From: Gnetum montanum
Lineage: Eukaryota; Streptophyta; Gnetopsida; Gnetales; Gnetaceae
Reading direction: 5' to 3'
Assembly (NCBI GenBank): GCA_015680685.1
Contig: MNCI01025099.1
Location: 159,710 to 223,709, forward strand
Length of the DNA: 64,000 nt
A program made the position numbers and the translations under genes. Each line of letters begins with the position of its first letter. Position 1 is the first letter of the stretch. Below, one piece after another: positions 23,611 to 34,500 of the stretch. The notes under the pieces were generated by a model. It saw only the letters and a list, made by a program, of their open reading frames with translations, was not told the origin of the DNA and did not search any database.

Positions 23611-23675
23611 TGTGAAAATTGGTTACTTCTTGGATGACTATGAACAACCCCTGTGCCCATCATAAAAGCATATTC

Positions 23676-24175
23676 CTAAGTGCTCTTCCTATCATCATGA
23701 TCTCCTACATAATCACTATTAGTAAATCCCACAAAATTAGATTTCTTACCTTTCTTGTAAAATAGCCCAAAATATTTAGTCCTTTTCAAGTAACAAAATA
23801 TTCTTTTAGTAGCCAAAAAATGCATCTTCTTTGGAGACTCCATGTATTTACTAATAAAACTCATGACATCCATTACATTAGGTTTGGTTGTAGTCAAATA
23901 CATTAGACTCCCCACAATTTTCTTGTAAAGTATAGCCTCCACCTTGCTTCCTTTAGGATCTTTGTTTAGCCTCAAGCCAATCTCAATTGGAGTGCTTATA
24001 GAATTGCAATCCTTAATCTTAAACCTTTTGAAAATTTCTCTAACATCTTTTGAGAAATAAAGATTCCAATGAGAGATTTCACTACTTCCATGCAAAGCTA
24101 GTAATGTATTTTTCTAAGATTAGTCATTTCAAACTCATCCATCATTGACTTCTTAAATTCACTATGAAATTATTT
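23676..24175 (-). pseudogene. pol: copia RT C-terminus and RNase H N-terminus
   Basis: Contains KDCNSISTPIEIGLRL, KKIVGSLMYLTTTKPNVM, LKRTKYFGLFYKKG and GFTNSDYVGDHDDRKST. The last is the RNase H start (family: G..D.D.AGD..DRKST). Just upstream EFKKSMMDEFEMTN marks the RT thumb. The catalytic YVDD stretch that normally precedes it is absent. Confidence 0.8.
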
Positions 24176-24500
24176 TTCTTATAGTCAATCCCATGTTCTT
24201 TCTTGTATCCCTTAGCCACCAATTATGCCTTATAATTGCCAACTTCACCAGTCTCCTTTAGTTTTTTTTTTGAAGACTCAATTCACACCAATGGTTTTGT
24301 GCCCTTTTGGAAGATCAACTAGCTCCCAAGTATCATTTCTCTCAATGGCTTTAATTTCATCCTCCATTGCCTTTCTTCATTTTATTCTTTAATAGCACTT
24401 TCAAAAGTTGTGGGATCACAATATGCAAACAAAGCAAAGTGGATGATTGGGTCATCAGATTGGTTAATCCCAGTTACCTCATAATCCATCATCCATAAGG
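24176..24500 (-). pseudogene. pol: copia RT N-terminus, cut at GIDYK
   Basis: Minus frames give DPTTFESAIKE, a Trp-rich MEDEI-like block, KKKLKETGEVGNYKA and VAKGYKKEHGIDYKK, the N-terminal RT blocks of copia elements. At about 24167-24178 the expected ...DYKEVFAPV block is replaced directly by the thumb region, a loss I estimate at about 150 codons. Confidence 0.75.
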
Positions 24501-24504
24501 ATCT

Positions 24505-25560
24505 TTATTGAATATGGTGAGATTTAGTTGCTATTGCTATTGGTGAAGTCTTAGCCTTCATAGTTATTAGTGCTTTAGCCTCCATGGATTTTTGGATTTC
24601 AACCTCCATAGTTCTTGGTGCTTCGAAGTCTATTGTTCTAGGTTCTGTAGTTTTGAGTGCTATGTAGTCTGTAGTTTCATTGTCAAAAATAATTGAAGTA
24701 GGTTGTTGCCCATTCCAATTCCAAGTGTTCTCTTCATCAAAGATGACATCTCTGGTAGTCATAATCTTCTTTATCAAAGGATTATACAATTTATGTGCTT
24801 TTGATACTTCACTTGTGCCAAGAAAGACACTATTTTCACTCTTATCCTCCAGCTTCTTCCTCTTCTCATCGAGGATATGTGCATAGACAATGCAACCGAA
24901 GATTCTAAAGTCATCCAATATTGGTTTTCTTTCACTCCAAGCCTCTTTTGGTGTCATGTTTTAAATAACAAAGATAAGACTTTTGTTCAAACATGGATTC
25001 TCCAATTCACAACCTCTGGCTAGAAACTCTTTGAAATACTTTCTCTTGCCAAGAGGCTTCTCACCATATTGAGGATGGTATTATTTTTCCTCTCTGATAC
25101 ACCATTTTTTTGTGGTGTATAGGGGGCTATGACCTCTCTCCAAATGCCATGATTTTCACAAAAAACATCAAACTCTTTTGAACAATATTCTCCTCCATGA
25201 TATGTATAAAGAGTCTTAATGATCTTTCTAGACGTGTTCTTAAGACATGCCTTGAAGATTTTAAATGTATTAAAATCTTTAGACTTGTAAAAAATAATTC
25301 CAACCTTTTCGAGTATAATCATCAATGAAGGTGTTCAAGTACCTCTTACCTCCATTTGAAGATGGTTTTATTGGCCCATAAATGTCAAAGTGAACCAGCT
25401 CAAGCACATTCTTCGCTCTCCATGATTTTCCTTAAAAGAATTGAGAATAATGTTATTTATCAACAACACATTCTTCATAGATGTCAGAAGGAATTGTAAT
25501 TTAAGGAATACCAATCACCATATTTTTCTATTGTAGAGTCTTTAATCCTTCAAAATTCAA
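24505..25560 (-). pseudogene. pol: copia integrase
   Basis: 25325-25020 reads KNTSRKIIKTLYTYHGGEY, then VIAPYTPQKNGVSERKN. The catalytic Glu in QKNGVSERKN is kept, but the second Asp (normally S/T-D-x-GGEY) is Tyr at 25200-25202. 24957-24505 holds TPKEAWSERKPILDDFRIFG, IVYAHILDEKRKKLE and FLGTSEVSKAHKLYNP, the integrase C-terminal region (GKxPxxxxL..FGC, K.D.K). Frames are interrupted near 24960-25020 and 25330-25500. Confidence 0.85.
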
Positions 25561-26022
25561 GTAGCCATAGTGAAAATGCCAAATCCATGTTGGGTATTTT
25601 ACTTTAGCCTTCAGGAAATATTGAGCACTTTCATTCCTCAATGGAAATAATCTATTAGAGCTCATTTGAAAAATTGCAATAGCTCCTCTTGAAGGGTCAT
25701 AAATTTCATAATAACCCTTTTGAATGGTTATTACATAAACCTTCTCTTGTAATTGACCAGCACTTAACAAATTGCTTTTCAAATTAGGAACATAAAGAAC
25801 ATTGGAAATTGTTTCTACAAAACCATTCTTGGTGCTAATGTTAATATCCCCCATTTCCATAACATTTATAGTAGAACAATCACCAAAACTTATTGTAAAA
25901 TGAAAAATTTCATCTAAGTAAGAAAAAGAAGACTTACATCCATACATATGGTTTTGGCAGCCAGTATCCACATACCATACATTTGACTGAGACTCTCGAT
26001 TGGCTTGAACTATGATCAACAA
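25528..26022 (-). pseudogene. pol: copia protease and GAG-pre-integrase region
   Basis: A 164-codon open segment. WYVDTGCQNHM near its start carries the aspartic protease motif (D-T-G), followed by VLYVPNLKSNLLSAGQL, a conserved protease end. The tail WIWHFHYGYLNFEGLKTL is the GAG-pre-integrase and zinc-binding start (family: LWH.R.GHLN...L); here the H of GHLN is Tyr. The best-preserved reading frame of this element. Confidence 0.85.
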
Positions 26023-26037
26023 AGTCTCAAACTCCTT

Positions 26038-26916
26038 CTATTCTACAAAATTTGATTTCTCTCCTCTATCATTGGGTAGTTTAGTACAACATTTGGAATG
26101 ATAGTATCCATATTTATGACATCTAAAGCATTCAACCTTAGATTTGTCAACTTGTCCTTTGCCTTTGCCTTGAAATTTATCACCATTCCCTTTGAAATGT
26201 CTATTGCCATCTCTATTGCCTTGATCTCTTCTTGCTCTTCCTCTTCCTCTACCTCTACCTCTTCCTCTTGAGGAATAAGTAAAAGTAGAAGCCTTCAAAG
26301 CTTGCTCTTTAGAAGTTGAATTTTGATTCATCTTCTATTCATGGACTAACAAAGAACTTTAAAGTGCATCAACATCTTTGGATTCTTCAATTGAACAAAT
26401 AACATAATCAGACTTGGGGGATAGGGAATACAATATCTTCTCAACAATAATAACATCCTCCATATTCTCATCATGAAATTGCATGTTATTGGCTATCCCC
26501 ATTGTCCTTTCATAAAAGTTAGTAAGAGACTCCCCAACTTTCATTTTCAGAGTCTTAAAATCCCTTCTCAAGGCTTGAAGCTATGTGCATTTTATTCTTG
26601 AAGATCCTTGATATTTCTTCTTCATAGAATCTCAAATATCCTTGGAAGTTTCTTTGCTAATAATAGTCTTCAGTATAGAACGATCAATTGCTTGAAATAA
26701 ATAATTATTTACCTTCAAATCTTTTAGCCTTAGTCCCTCTAGCTCCTTTCTTTATTCATTTGTGAGTGCAGCCTTAACTGTAGGTGCTACTACACCATCA
26801 TCAACAACTTGCCAGTACTTTTTAGACTTCAAGAAATTTTTCATCAACATGCTCCAATGGTCATAATGACCATCAAAATGTGGGATGGTAGGTTGTACAA
26901 AATTTTCAAAGGCCAT
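26038..26916 (-). pseudogene. gag: copia gag
   Basis: From ATG at 26916: MAFENFVQPTIPHFDGHYDH, a typical copia gag start. Then a nucleocapsid-preceding region (26571-26359, MKVGESLTNFYERTMGIANN), an Arg/Gly-rich stretch (26270-26215) and a CCHC knuckle CFRCHKYGYYHSKC near 26130. The knuckle's His (normally HKYGH) is Tyr, a C-to-T change that should impair zinc binding. Frameshifts near 26580 and 26340. Confidence 0.8.
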
Positions 26917-27022
26917 TTATGCACTACTGTGCTCTTCTCTCAAGCTTCTTAAACTAGGTGCACTACTGTGCTTTTCTCTCTAGCCTCGTGAACTAGGCTT
27001 TTTCTCTAGCCTCCTAAACCAA

Positions 27023-27034
27023 GCTTCAATACCA
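27023..27034 (-). promoter_or_regulatory. copia primer-binding site (initiator Met tRNA type)
   Basis: Minus strand TGGTATTGAAGC, one base inside the 5' LTR end. It matches the plant initiator-Met primer site TGGTATCAGAGC at most positions. Confidence 0.65.
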
Positions 27035-27035
27035 C

Positions 27036-27387
27036 TGTTTGCTTCTGAGGCTATGCATTGCTAGCCTCAGATTAAAAAAAAATAGGGGCAAAACAGAGGC
27101 AATTAAATTTCACTTTTTTTATTCAACTAATAATAGCCTTTAAATAGGCAAAAATACATCAACAAAAAATAAAAATTGAATGCTAATATGAAGCAACTTC
27201 TATAATGATTGACCCTTTAACTTTTATAATGGTCGACCCTTCAACTTCTATAACAACCAACCCTTCAACTTTTGTAATGATCAATTATCCAATTTCTAAA
27301 GAACAAAAATATTAATCCATCTAAGAATAGTTCGTAAAGACTAGGACAAATAAAAAAAGCATATTTAACAATTATACACATTTAACA
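27036..27387 (-). repeat. 5' LTR of copia element (352 bp)
   Basis: Minus strand begins TGTTAAATGTG and ends GAAGCAAACA. About four copies of the 24-base AACCCTTCAACTTCTATAATG unit (27190-27300), fewer than in the 3' LTR. A hairpin-like GAGGCTATGCATTGCTAGCCTC lies near the U5 end (27047-27068). Confidence 0.75.
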
Positions 27388-29069
27388 ATATGGCTATTCA
27401 TTTTGGGACTTATAGTCTCAAGATTGATACATGAACTCATTATTAATAAAAAAATGTGATGACTTCATGAGTGCATTTCATGACTTATAGTTTCAAGTTT
27501 GCATTCAGGATTAGCAAAATGGATTCGAACATATACACGCTTTCTTGGAATCCATGTTAAAATGGAGTTGAATCTTAGCTATTGATTCGTGATGTAAATT
27601 TTATTAAATTAAAATTAAAAGTTTATTATGTCTTTTGAATTTCTAAATTTGTAAAAACATAGGAAATAGTAAGTATTTTTTTTGTAAAATTTAGAACAAA
27701 TCAACTAAATTTACTGTGTAATATTTCCTATATTTTAAATGTATTTTAACATAAAACATGACATCAAAATGTACTGCTAGTCTTTAATACTATTTGTATC
27801 ATATGATGAATTTTGAGCTATCTACCTTCAATTGTCAAGTAGTGATGAATAGCAATAAATAAATAGTTTACCTTTAAATTAAAGCATCCATGATGATATA
27901 AACAAATTTTAAATTTTAATGGTGATGATTGTAATTTAAGACTATTGGTATTTAAGATTAATAATTCCTTGGAGTGAAGGGGAAAAAAGACTTCTAAACT
28001 ACATCTTTTGATGGTAGTTTTATTCCTTTTAAGATTTTTATGTAAAATTAGGATCATGGTATTTTCATATGAAGCCTTTTAATGCCACTTTCCCATTAAT
28101 GCTTGTGTAGAATCTATATAACCTTTTTAATGTAAAGCATGCTTCATGTGCTCCATAATGGTTCATCCTTATTATTAAGCATGGAAATTTATGTTTCTAA
28201 TTCTAATTCTAATATGTTCCAATCATCATCACATTCTTGTTTTGTTTCATTTTAGCCCCATATATCCATTCTACTTCTTGGATTATGTTCCACTCTCCTT
28301 CTATCACTAGTGTTTGAATCATCTAATATGAAGGAATCATTAAAGTTATCATGTCAACTTCACATTTTTGTATGATATTTTGCCTCATGCCTTCCTTTTT
28401 TGCTTTATAGCTATGAGGTCCCTTCAACTCATGTTTCCCTTCATCTTCAATAGGGTGCATTCTTGGTGAAGATTGTGTGGTGATGTTTTACAGCTCCTTA
28501 TTGAATTTGAACATGGTGTGCTCAATGCGACATAGAGTAGACTTGTGAGAAATTGATTATTACTCCTTATAGGATCTATATGTCCATCCCCTACTTGTTT
28601 AGACTCCATCTTTGATGGGAAACTATGGTTATCTTTCAGATGTTGAAGTTGTTGTTTGTAACACCTTATGTTTTAAAACCCTAATCTTTATTGATATTCC
28701 TTTTTTATCATGCTTTTCAGTATATCTTATCTTCTCTTATGGCTTTTTTATAGCCTTACTATAACTTTGATATGTAGATTTTGTATAACTCTTGTTTATT
28801 TACTTTAGTTTTATATTACCATTTCTTGATTTATATGAGATTTGATCTTCTAACCTTTTGTTTAATATTTATATTCTATAATAATTTTGAGTAATACTTA
28901 TTTGAGAATTGAAACCTTGACTTTTTTAAATGATATTTGCATTTAAGCTTGAAGAATTTTTTTTCTTAAGATCTATTGGACTAGAATTCCTTTTATAGAA
29001 TTTTTTTTTAAAAAAAAATTTATAACTTAGTACTACCTAGTAGAATTAACATTTGATTTCTATCATTGC
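27388..29069. other. unassigned A+T-rich spacer
   Basis: About 1.7 kb between the copia element and element B. Open frames 27818-28057 and 28424-28609 on the minus strand show no motif and I do not call them. No repeat was recognised. Confidence 0.4.
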
Positions 29070-29514
29070 TGATGAGTCATCATTATGTCAGCCCCAATAT
29101 TAGATACCCAATATCGAGGCTCCAATATTAGATATGCGATATTGGATCCCAATAAACGATGTCGGATATCTAATATTATCTCTTCCATGCTAGCCTATAA
29201 ATATAGCACTTGGGTGCATGGTTAGGACATACTTTTAGTTCTCAATTTTTGATAGTCTTTCTTAGATTTCTGAATTCAAGTTCTGTTATTCCTAGTGCAT
29301 GCTTGTAATGTGATGCTTATAATTGTATGACACCTTTGTTTGAGTGTGATATACTTGGACATGTTACATCACTGAAAATAAAGATCGAGATTACTTCCAT
29401 CATTGCCACATTCACTTAGATTTATTATTGCTTTAATTATTTACTATTTTTGTTAGTTAATGTTTCCATTTATTGCTATTCATTATTCTTGTCATTAAGT
29501 AGAATGAGTACAAT
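29070..29514 (+). repeat. element B 5' LTR, first part (split by A2)
   Basis: Starts TGATGAGTCATCATTATG with several CGATATTGG / ATATCNNATATT words and a TATAAATA box at 29196-29203. It stops at 29514 where copy A2 begins, and continues at 39083 beyond A2. Joined, the LTR is about 870 bp. Left flank is ATTGC (29065-29069). Confidence 0.75.
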
Positions 29515-30365
29515 TGATGAGCAGCGAGGTACCCCTACACTCAACCATATGAATACAAGTGTTTCATGCATGATCCGATTGGATTCCAAGGACTAAGTGC
29601 CTATGCACCTTTGTAGAACAAGGATGGGTTGGTTGATCATTGTTTTCCCAAACTTACTTGTATGTCATGATTGTATGGTTAAGTAAGTTTGAGGCATATG
29701 ATTTTAATAGCTTTTATGTTTTTATGTCATGCTACTAATAAGGGAGAAGAGAGATAACTAAATGACTAATTTAACTTAACTACTAATTAACTAGGCTTCA
29801 ACTAATCCTAACACTAGTATCCATTCTCACTTGCCGTACACATCCTAAACCAGTGCAACACTATTGGGATTACGAAACACTAATCGTTATTGGGTTACTA
29901 AGTGTTACACACATGCTTGAAGTGATCATATCGAGTGTAATTTAATGATTTTCTGAATTGATCAAAATGAATTGCTATGCTAATAACATAAATGTAAAGT
30001 GCATAAAATAGAATAAAATAAAATAAATGCATAAGAAAATGAAATAAAAGAAATGAGTAAGAAAAAAAATTTCAAGTGCTGCAAGGATGAATCAAAGAGC
30101 TTGTCTTTATTGCCGTCCACAAGGTGTGCTTAGGTACTTGGAAAATACTCTAACCTACAAATAGACTACAAGAGTTTTGCTACTTGAATACTTCTTTTGA
30201 ATTACCCCCATTGTGTACCTGGGCATTGTATTTATAGGCCCAGGAGTAACCTGGGAATAACCACTCTAATAATTAGAGTAACTGCTCTAATAATAACCAC
30301 TCTAATAATTAGAGTAACTAATTTAATAATAACCACTCTAATTATTAGAGTAACCACACTCATCA
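29515..30365 (-). repeat. 3' LTR of element A2 (851 bp)
   Basis: Minus strand TGATGAGTGTGGTTAC...CTGCTCATCA. TATA box complement at 30229-30236. At its U3 edge are about three units of the near-palindrome CTCTAATAATTAGAG (30257-30356). Shorter than the 5' LTR because it has fewer hairpin units and lacks ~60 bases present at about 38700-38760. Confidence 0.85.
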
Positions 30366-33289
30366 TACCACCATGAATGAATAAAAACTTATCCTCAAGT
30401 TCCTTATAAAATATTGGGAAGGTATGGTGATGAGATACGATTCGCATAGGTCGTGATATCGCGTCGTCCCCTGCAATATCACGTATGCGATATTATGGTC
30501 TGTCGTCAAGTCTATAAATAAGAGGTGGCTCTCTCTTGTTTCTTCATCTTGGGCTAGAAGTAGGGAAACTTTGGCAATTTGATCACTCCAGAGATAGAAT
30601 GTTTTCCATGTGCCTGCAGTAGGAGTCCTAGAGTAAACGGATCTTTATTTAAGCAACATTGTACCTGAACACAAGTTGTGTACAGAAATAAAGACGAAAT
30701 TCCTAGATAAACCTTGTAGTGCATGGAATAGGATTTTATTTATTGTTATTTATTACTTTCTCTTAGTAATGCGGAATAAGTATGACTTGATTATGAGCAT
30801 CTAAGGATGTGTACGGATAGTCAAGGAATCGGCTGCTCATCACAACACGGTATGAGTACGACTTGATTACAAGCATCTAATGTGACTACTTGGTAACCCA
30901 GTGGCGTATTCAGGATCTGTGCTTGGTAACCCTAGTGGTAGTCATGCACAAAGATGTGTATGATTAGTCAAGGAATCGGCTGCTCATCGCACTTAGGCTA
31001 GATTAGATTCTCTCAACCCTTTCCTCCTAGTTAAGTGCCTCAATACAACCACTTCGAGCATGTGTGTTACACGTGGTGATCCTAGCAATGATTAGCATTT
31101 GGTAGCCACGATTGCATCAGTTCAGGGTGTGTACGGTAAGTGGGAACGGATGCTGATGCTAGGTAATTTAGACTTAGTTCATTAGTTTGAGTTAGTTAGT
31201 TTCTCCAACCCTTCACCTCAATAGCATAGGAGATAAGACATAAAAGACCATAAAAATCATATACCTTGGACTTACTTAACCATACACTGTGACAACCACA
31301 AGTAAGTCTGGGAAGGCAATGAATGATTAACCCCAAGTGTTCAATGGGGTGTGTAGGCACTTAGTCTGTGGAGCTTGACTTGATCATGCGTGCTACACTC
31401 GTTTCGTATGGTTGAGTGTAGGGGTACCTTACCACTGATCATATGGGATTATTAACTAATTGACAACTGACGGTGGAATGGGATGACAGACTCGACATGC
31501 CCAGTGAACAGATCAATAAGCATATTACAAAATTAGTGTTCATGGCCATTGCGATGAACACTTGTACATAAATAACATCCAAGCCTTATTTGGTAGCTTG
31601 AAGAGAAAGAGAAATAAAGAAGATGAAGCATGTTGCTGCCAATGCCAAATTGTGCCTTTTATTATTTATCCATAGCCATGCCACTAGACTTACTCCTTTC
31701 GTAAACACTATAGTTCTAGTCCATCCTGAGTGCTTCTTCCAAGCCTAGTCCATTATTTGTATGATCACCATCTACATACATAGCATAGTCAAAAATGAGC
31801 AAGGATAGATAATCCACAATGCAATTGATACCTTGCCTTGATATGAAGCGCATTGGTTGAGTTATTTTTATGGCAGAAATTGGTTCGTAGATTTATCACT
31901 GGAAACTACCCAAGGTGTAGGGGTTAGGCAATTAATAAAATGGAAAAAATTGAAAAATTTGTGCCAAGGCCCCCATGACTAAGAGTGAATCTCCTGTAGC
32001 TATAAGATGGAAAAATATGAGGAACAAGAAAGATGAGAAAAAATAACAATAGCAACACCAATAAAATGGATGTCATGGATAGGGATGAAACAAGAAATGG
32101 TTGATTGCAAGAAATGTTTAAGGGAAAGAAGTTAAAAATTGAACCAAAAAGGAATGCCTGTGGGTCCTCCCCAAAGCAAGCTCATGCCCTTTATGCTCTA
32201 ACAAAACCACAAACCAAAGAGTCTATAGGCTTTAGGAATGTCATTTTGAAGCAAGAGTTAAAAACTTACCCACAAGAATTCACCAAAGAAAAACAATGCA
32301 TCAACCCAGAAATAGACTAATGATAGAATTAGAAATGAGGTGAAAAAATGGGGAGAAAGATGGAGAGGAGAGAATGCAATGGAATTCCAAGACTAAGGTT
32401 GTGTAAAGCCCCTTGTGTATTTTATGGTTAATGTGAATGAGTAGNTGAAGCAACAAGAATGCTTCCACAAAGAGTCACCACCATACTAAGGAGAGCGAGA
32501 TGCAGGAGTAGGAAGTGAGAAAGGGCCTTAGTTAGAGGGAACCTTTAGGCATGGGTAACATGTCTTTCCAGTTTCATAACTAGTGCTTGTAGCCCTTTTA
32601 TTTGGTCTAAGGTGTGTGCTTTGAATTCCCATGTTTTTGTTATTTTTTTTCTTGAATGGGAACCACACCATGCAAAGACCCATGCATTTTTTTTGTCTAA
32701 GGGGTGTGCTTTAAATTCTCACTTTTTTTTTGTGTAAGAACCACACCATGCAAAGACTTATTTTTTTTCACTTAGCTTCCCAATTTTTGAACAATGTTAG
32801 AATGGTGAAAAACCCAAGAAAAAGCATCCAAGCACCCAAGAGAATGACCAACACAAATGCATTGAATCCTCTTAAAGTCACATCCTTTTCATATTTTGAG
32901 TCTTTCATTGGTTTGAAAAATACACAACAACCAATTCATTAATAAGTTTACTTAGAAAAAGAGGATTGTATAGTTCCAAGCCAAAGGAGACTAGAAAGTT
33001 GTATGGATGAGTGCATGGCATGGACTCATTGCCTGTTTTACCAAAAGAACCATACCTTAATATTAGCATCATGATTCAAAGGTAAAAACCAAACATTAGT
33101 AATCAATATGATAGAATTCAATCCACCATCATGAGCACTTATTGGATGACAAATAAAGGCAATCAAGCAATCAAAGAAATAGTAAAAATATGCATGATGG
33201 TGTAAAACAAAAATAAGAAAAGTTGAAAGAATGTGTAAAAAAAAATTTGTAGAACAAAAATTCAAAAAAGAACTGATGGCCTAAAATGG
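30366..33289 (-). other. 3' UTR of element A2, interrupted by a solo LTR
   Basis: Non-coding. 30366-30427 carries the polypurine-side end (complement CCTTCCCAATATTTTATAAGG, as in A1 at 4497-4517). After the solo LTR, 31442-33289 continues in register with A1's 3' UTR. Small frames here (32105-32320, 32730-32942 and the minus frame 33038-33265) lie in regions aligned with A1's UTR and are not genes. A single N is at 32445. Confidence 0.75.
30428..31441 (+). repeat. solo LTR (1014 bp), same subfamily as A1's LTR
   Basis: Opposite orientation to its host A2. Starts TGATGAGATACG, ends CCACTGATCA, flanked on both sides by TATGG (30423-30427 and 31442-31446), a perfect five-base target duplication with no internal region: the product of LTR-LTR recombination. 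TATA box at 30513-30520. Longer than A1's LTR because a block containing GTCAAGGAATCGGCTGCTCATC is duplicated (about 30818-30840 and 30968-30990). Confidence 0.9.
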
Positions 33290-34500
33290 TTAGCATAAGT
33301 GGCCATCTCCCCCACGACTAAGTTGGAAGGAGGAGATCCAAAATAGTGAGCAAGGTTGTCCATCAACAAAGGTAGCATGTGTACTAGCTATACTAAGCTC
33401 ATGGAAAGGTTTGGTTTGTTGCACGTTGACCAAAAATTTCTTGTACGGACTCTTAGGTTTGTATATTGTCATGGCCCTTGAAGGAAAATTTGCATAAATA
33501 ATATAAGGTCCTTCCCATAGTGTTTGAAATTTAGTATGTTGTGGCACATGTGTGGGATTCCAGTAGAGAACCTTATCTCCCAATTGATATTTAACTTTCC
33601 TAATCCTTAGGTCATGACATTGTTTATTGAATGCCTTATGTAATTCGTTAGATGATAGGGCAGTTAGTCAATTTTCATCTAGTAAGTTAAGGGTTACTAA
33701 CCATTATTTCTGTGCTAGATCAAGGTCAAGGTTGAGGTCACATGCCATGGATAGTGTACGGAGGTAGCCAATATGTTCAAGGAATGACAAAATATCTTTG
33801 ATAGTTTCCAGTTGATGGATAATTCCTTGGATAACTTTGATTTTCTTAGGGTCTACCTCTATCCCTATGTGTGAGATTTTATGCCCTAGTGCTACGCCTT
33901 GTTGGACCATCAAATGACTTTTCTGCTAGTTGAGCCTCAAATTATTTTCTACACATCTTTTTAACACTTGATCCAACTAGTCCAAGGCTTGATCAATGTT
34001 TTCTCCATAAGTGGAGAAGTCATCCATAAGGACCTCCACACCATTTCCTATCTTCTCTTGGAAGATGCTTAGAACTAGTCGTTGAAATGTTGTAGGGGCA
34101 TTGCACAAGCCAAACGACATCTGTTTGTATCCAAATTTTCCCAAGGACTAGTGAATGTAGTCTTGGCTTGGTCTTCTGGGGCTATTTGTATTTGATTATA
34201 TCTACTATATCCATCCAAAAAACTATAGTAGTGATGCCTTGTAATGGTGTCTAAGAATTGGTCAACAAATGACAACAAAAAGTGATCTTTGAATGTTGCC
34301 ATACTTAGTAGTCTGAAATCTATACACACACTCCATTTGCCTCCCTTTTTAGGCAAAATAACTAAGGGGCTAACCCATTCGCTATTAGCAATGGGGTATG
34401 TGAACCCAGCCTTGAGAAGCTGTTCGAGTTCTTCCTTGACTACTTGCTTTAGCTTTAGGTTCAAATACCTCTGCGGTTGTCTTCGAGGCTTCATGGAGGG
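33290..34500 (-). pseudogene. pol: A2 reverse transcriptase fused to integrase tail by deletion
   Basis: RT from about 34494: KPRRQPQRYLNLKLKQVVKE, AGFTYPIANSEWVSPLVILP, SFLDGYSRYNQIQIAPEDQ; the catalytic site reads LMDD at 34019-34030 (FMDD in A1). Open frame 33913-33704 passes from the RT end (SFLEHIGYL) straight into the integrase C-terminal region (SMACDLNLDLDLAQK), corresponding in A1 to a jump from about 678 to 2184. RNase H and the integrase catalytic core are gone. 33583-33290 is the integrase tail ending in DGHLC. Confidence 0.85.

Larger units (their letters stand above)
22840..27387 (-). mobile_element. Ty1/copia LTR retrotransposon, degenerate, RT core deleted
   Basis: Minus-strand element: 5' LTR (27036-27387), Met-type primer site (27023-27034), gag, protease, integrase, RT and RNase H in that order, then a 3' LTR ending at 23221. 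Protease-integrase-RT-RNase H is the copia order. Right flank is ATATG (27388-27392). The lower boundary, near 22790-22840, is blurred, so no duplication could be confirmed. Frameshifts and stops run throughout, and the RT catalytic core is deleted. Confidence 0.85.

Noticed and set aside
30232-30447. Repetitive minus-strand open frame
   Set aside because: Translation of the same hairpin array in the 3' LTR.
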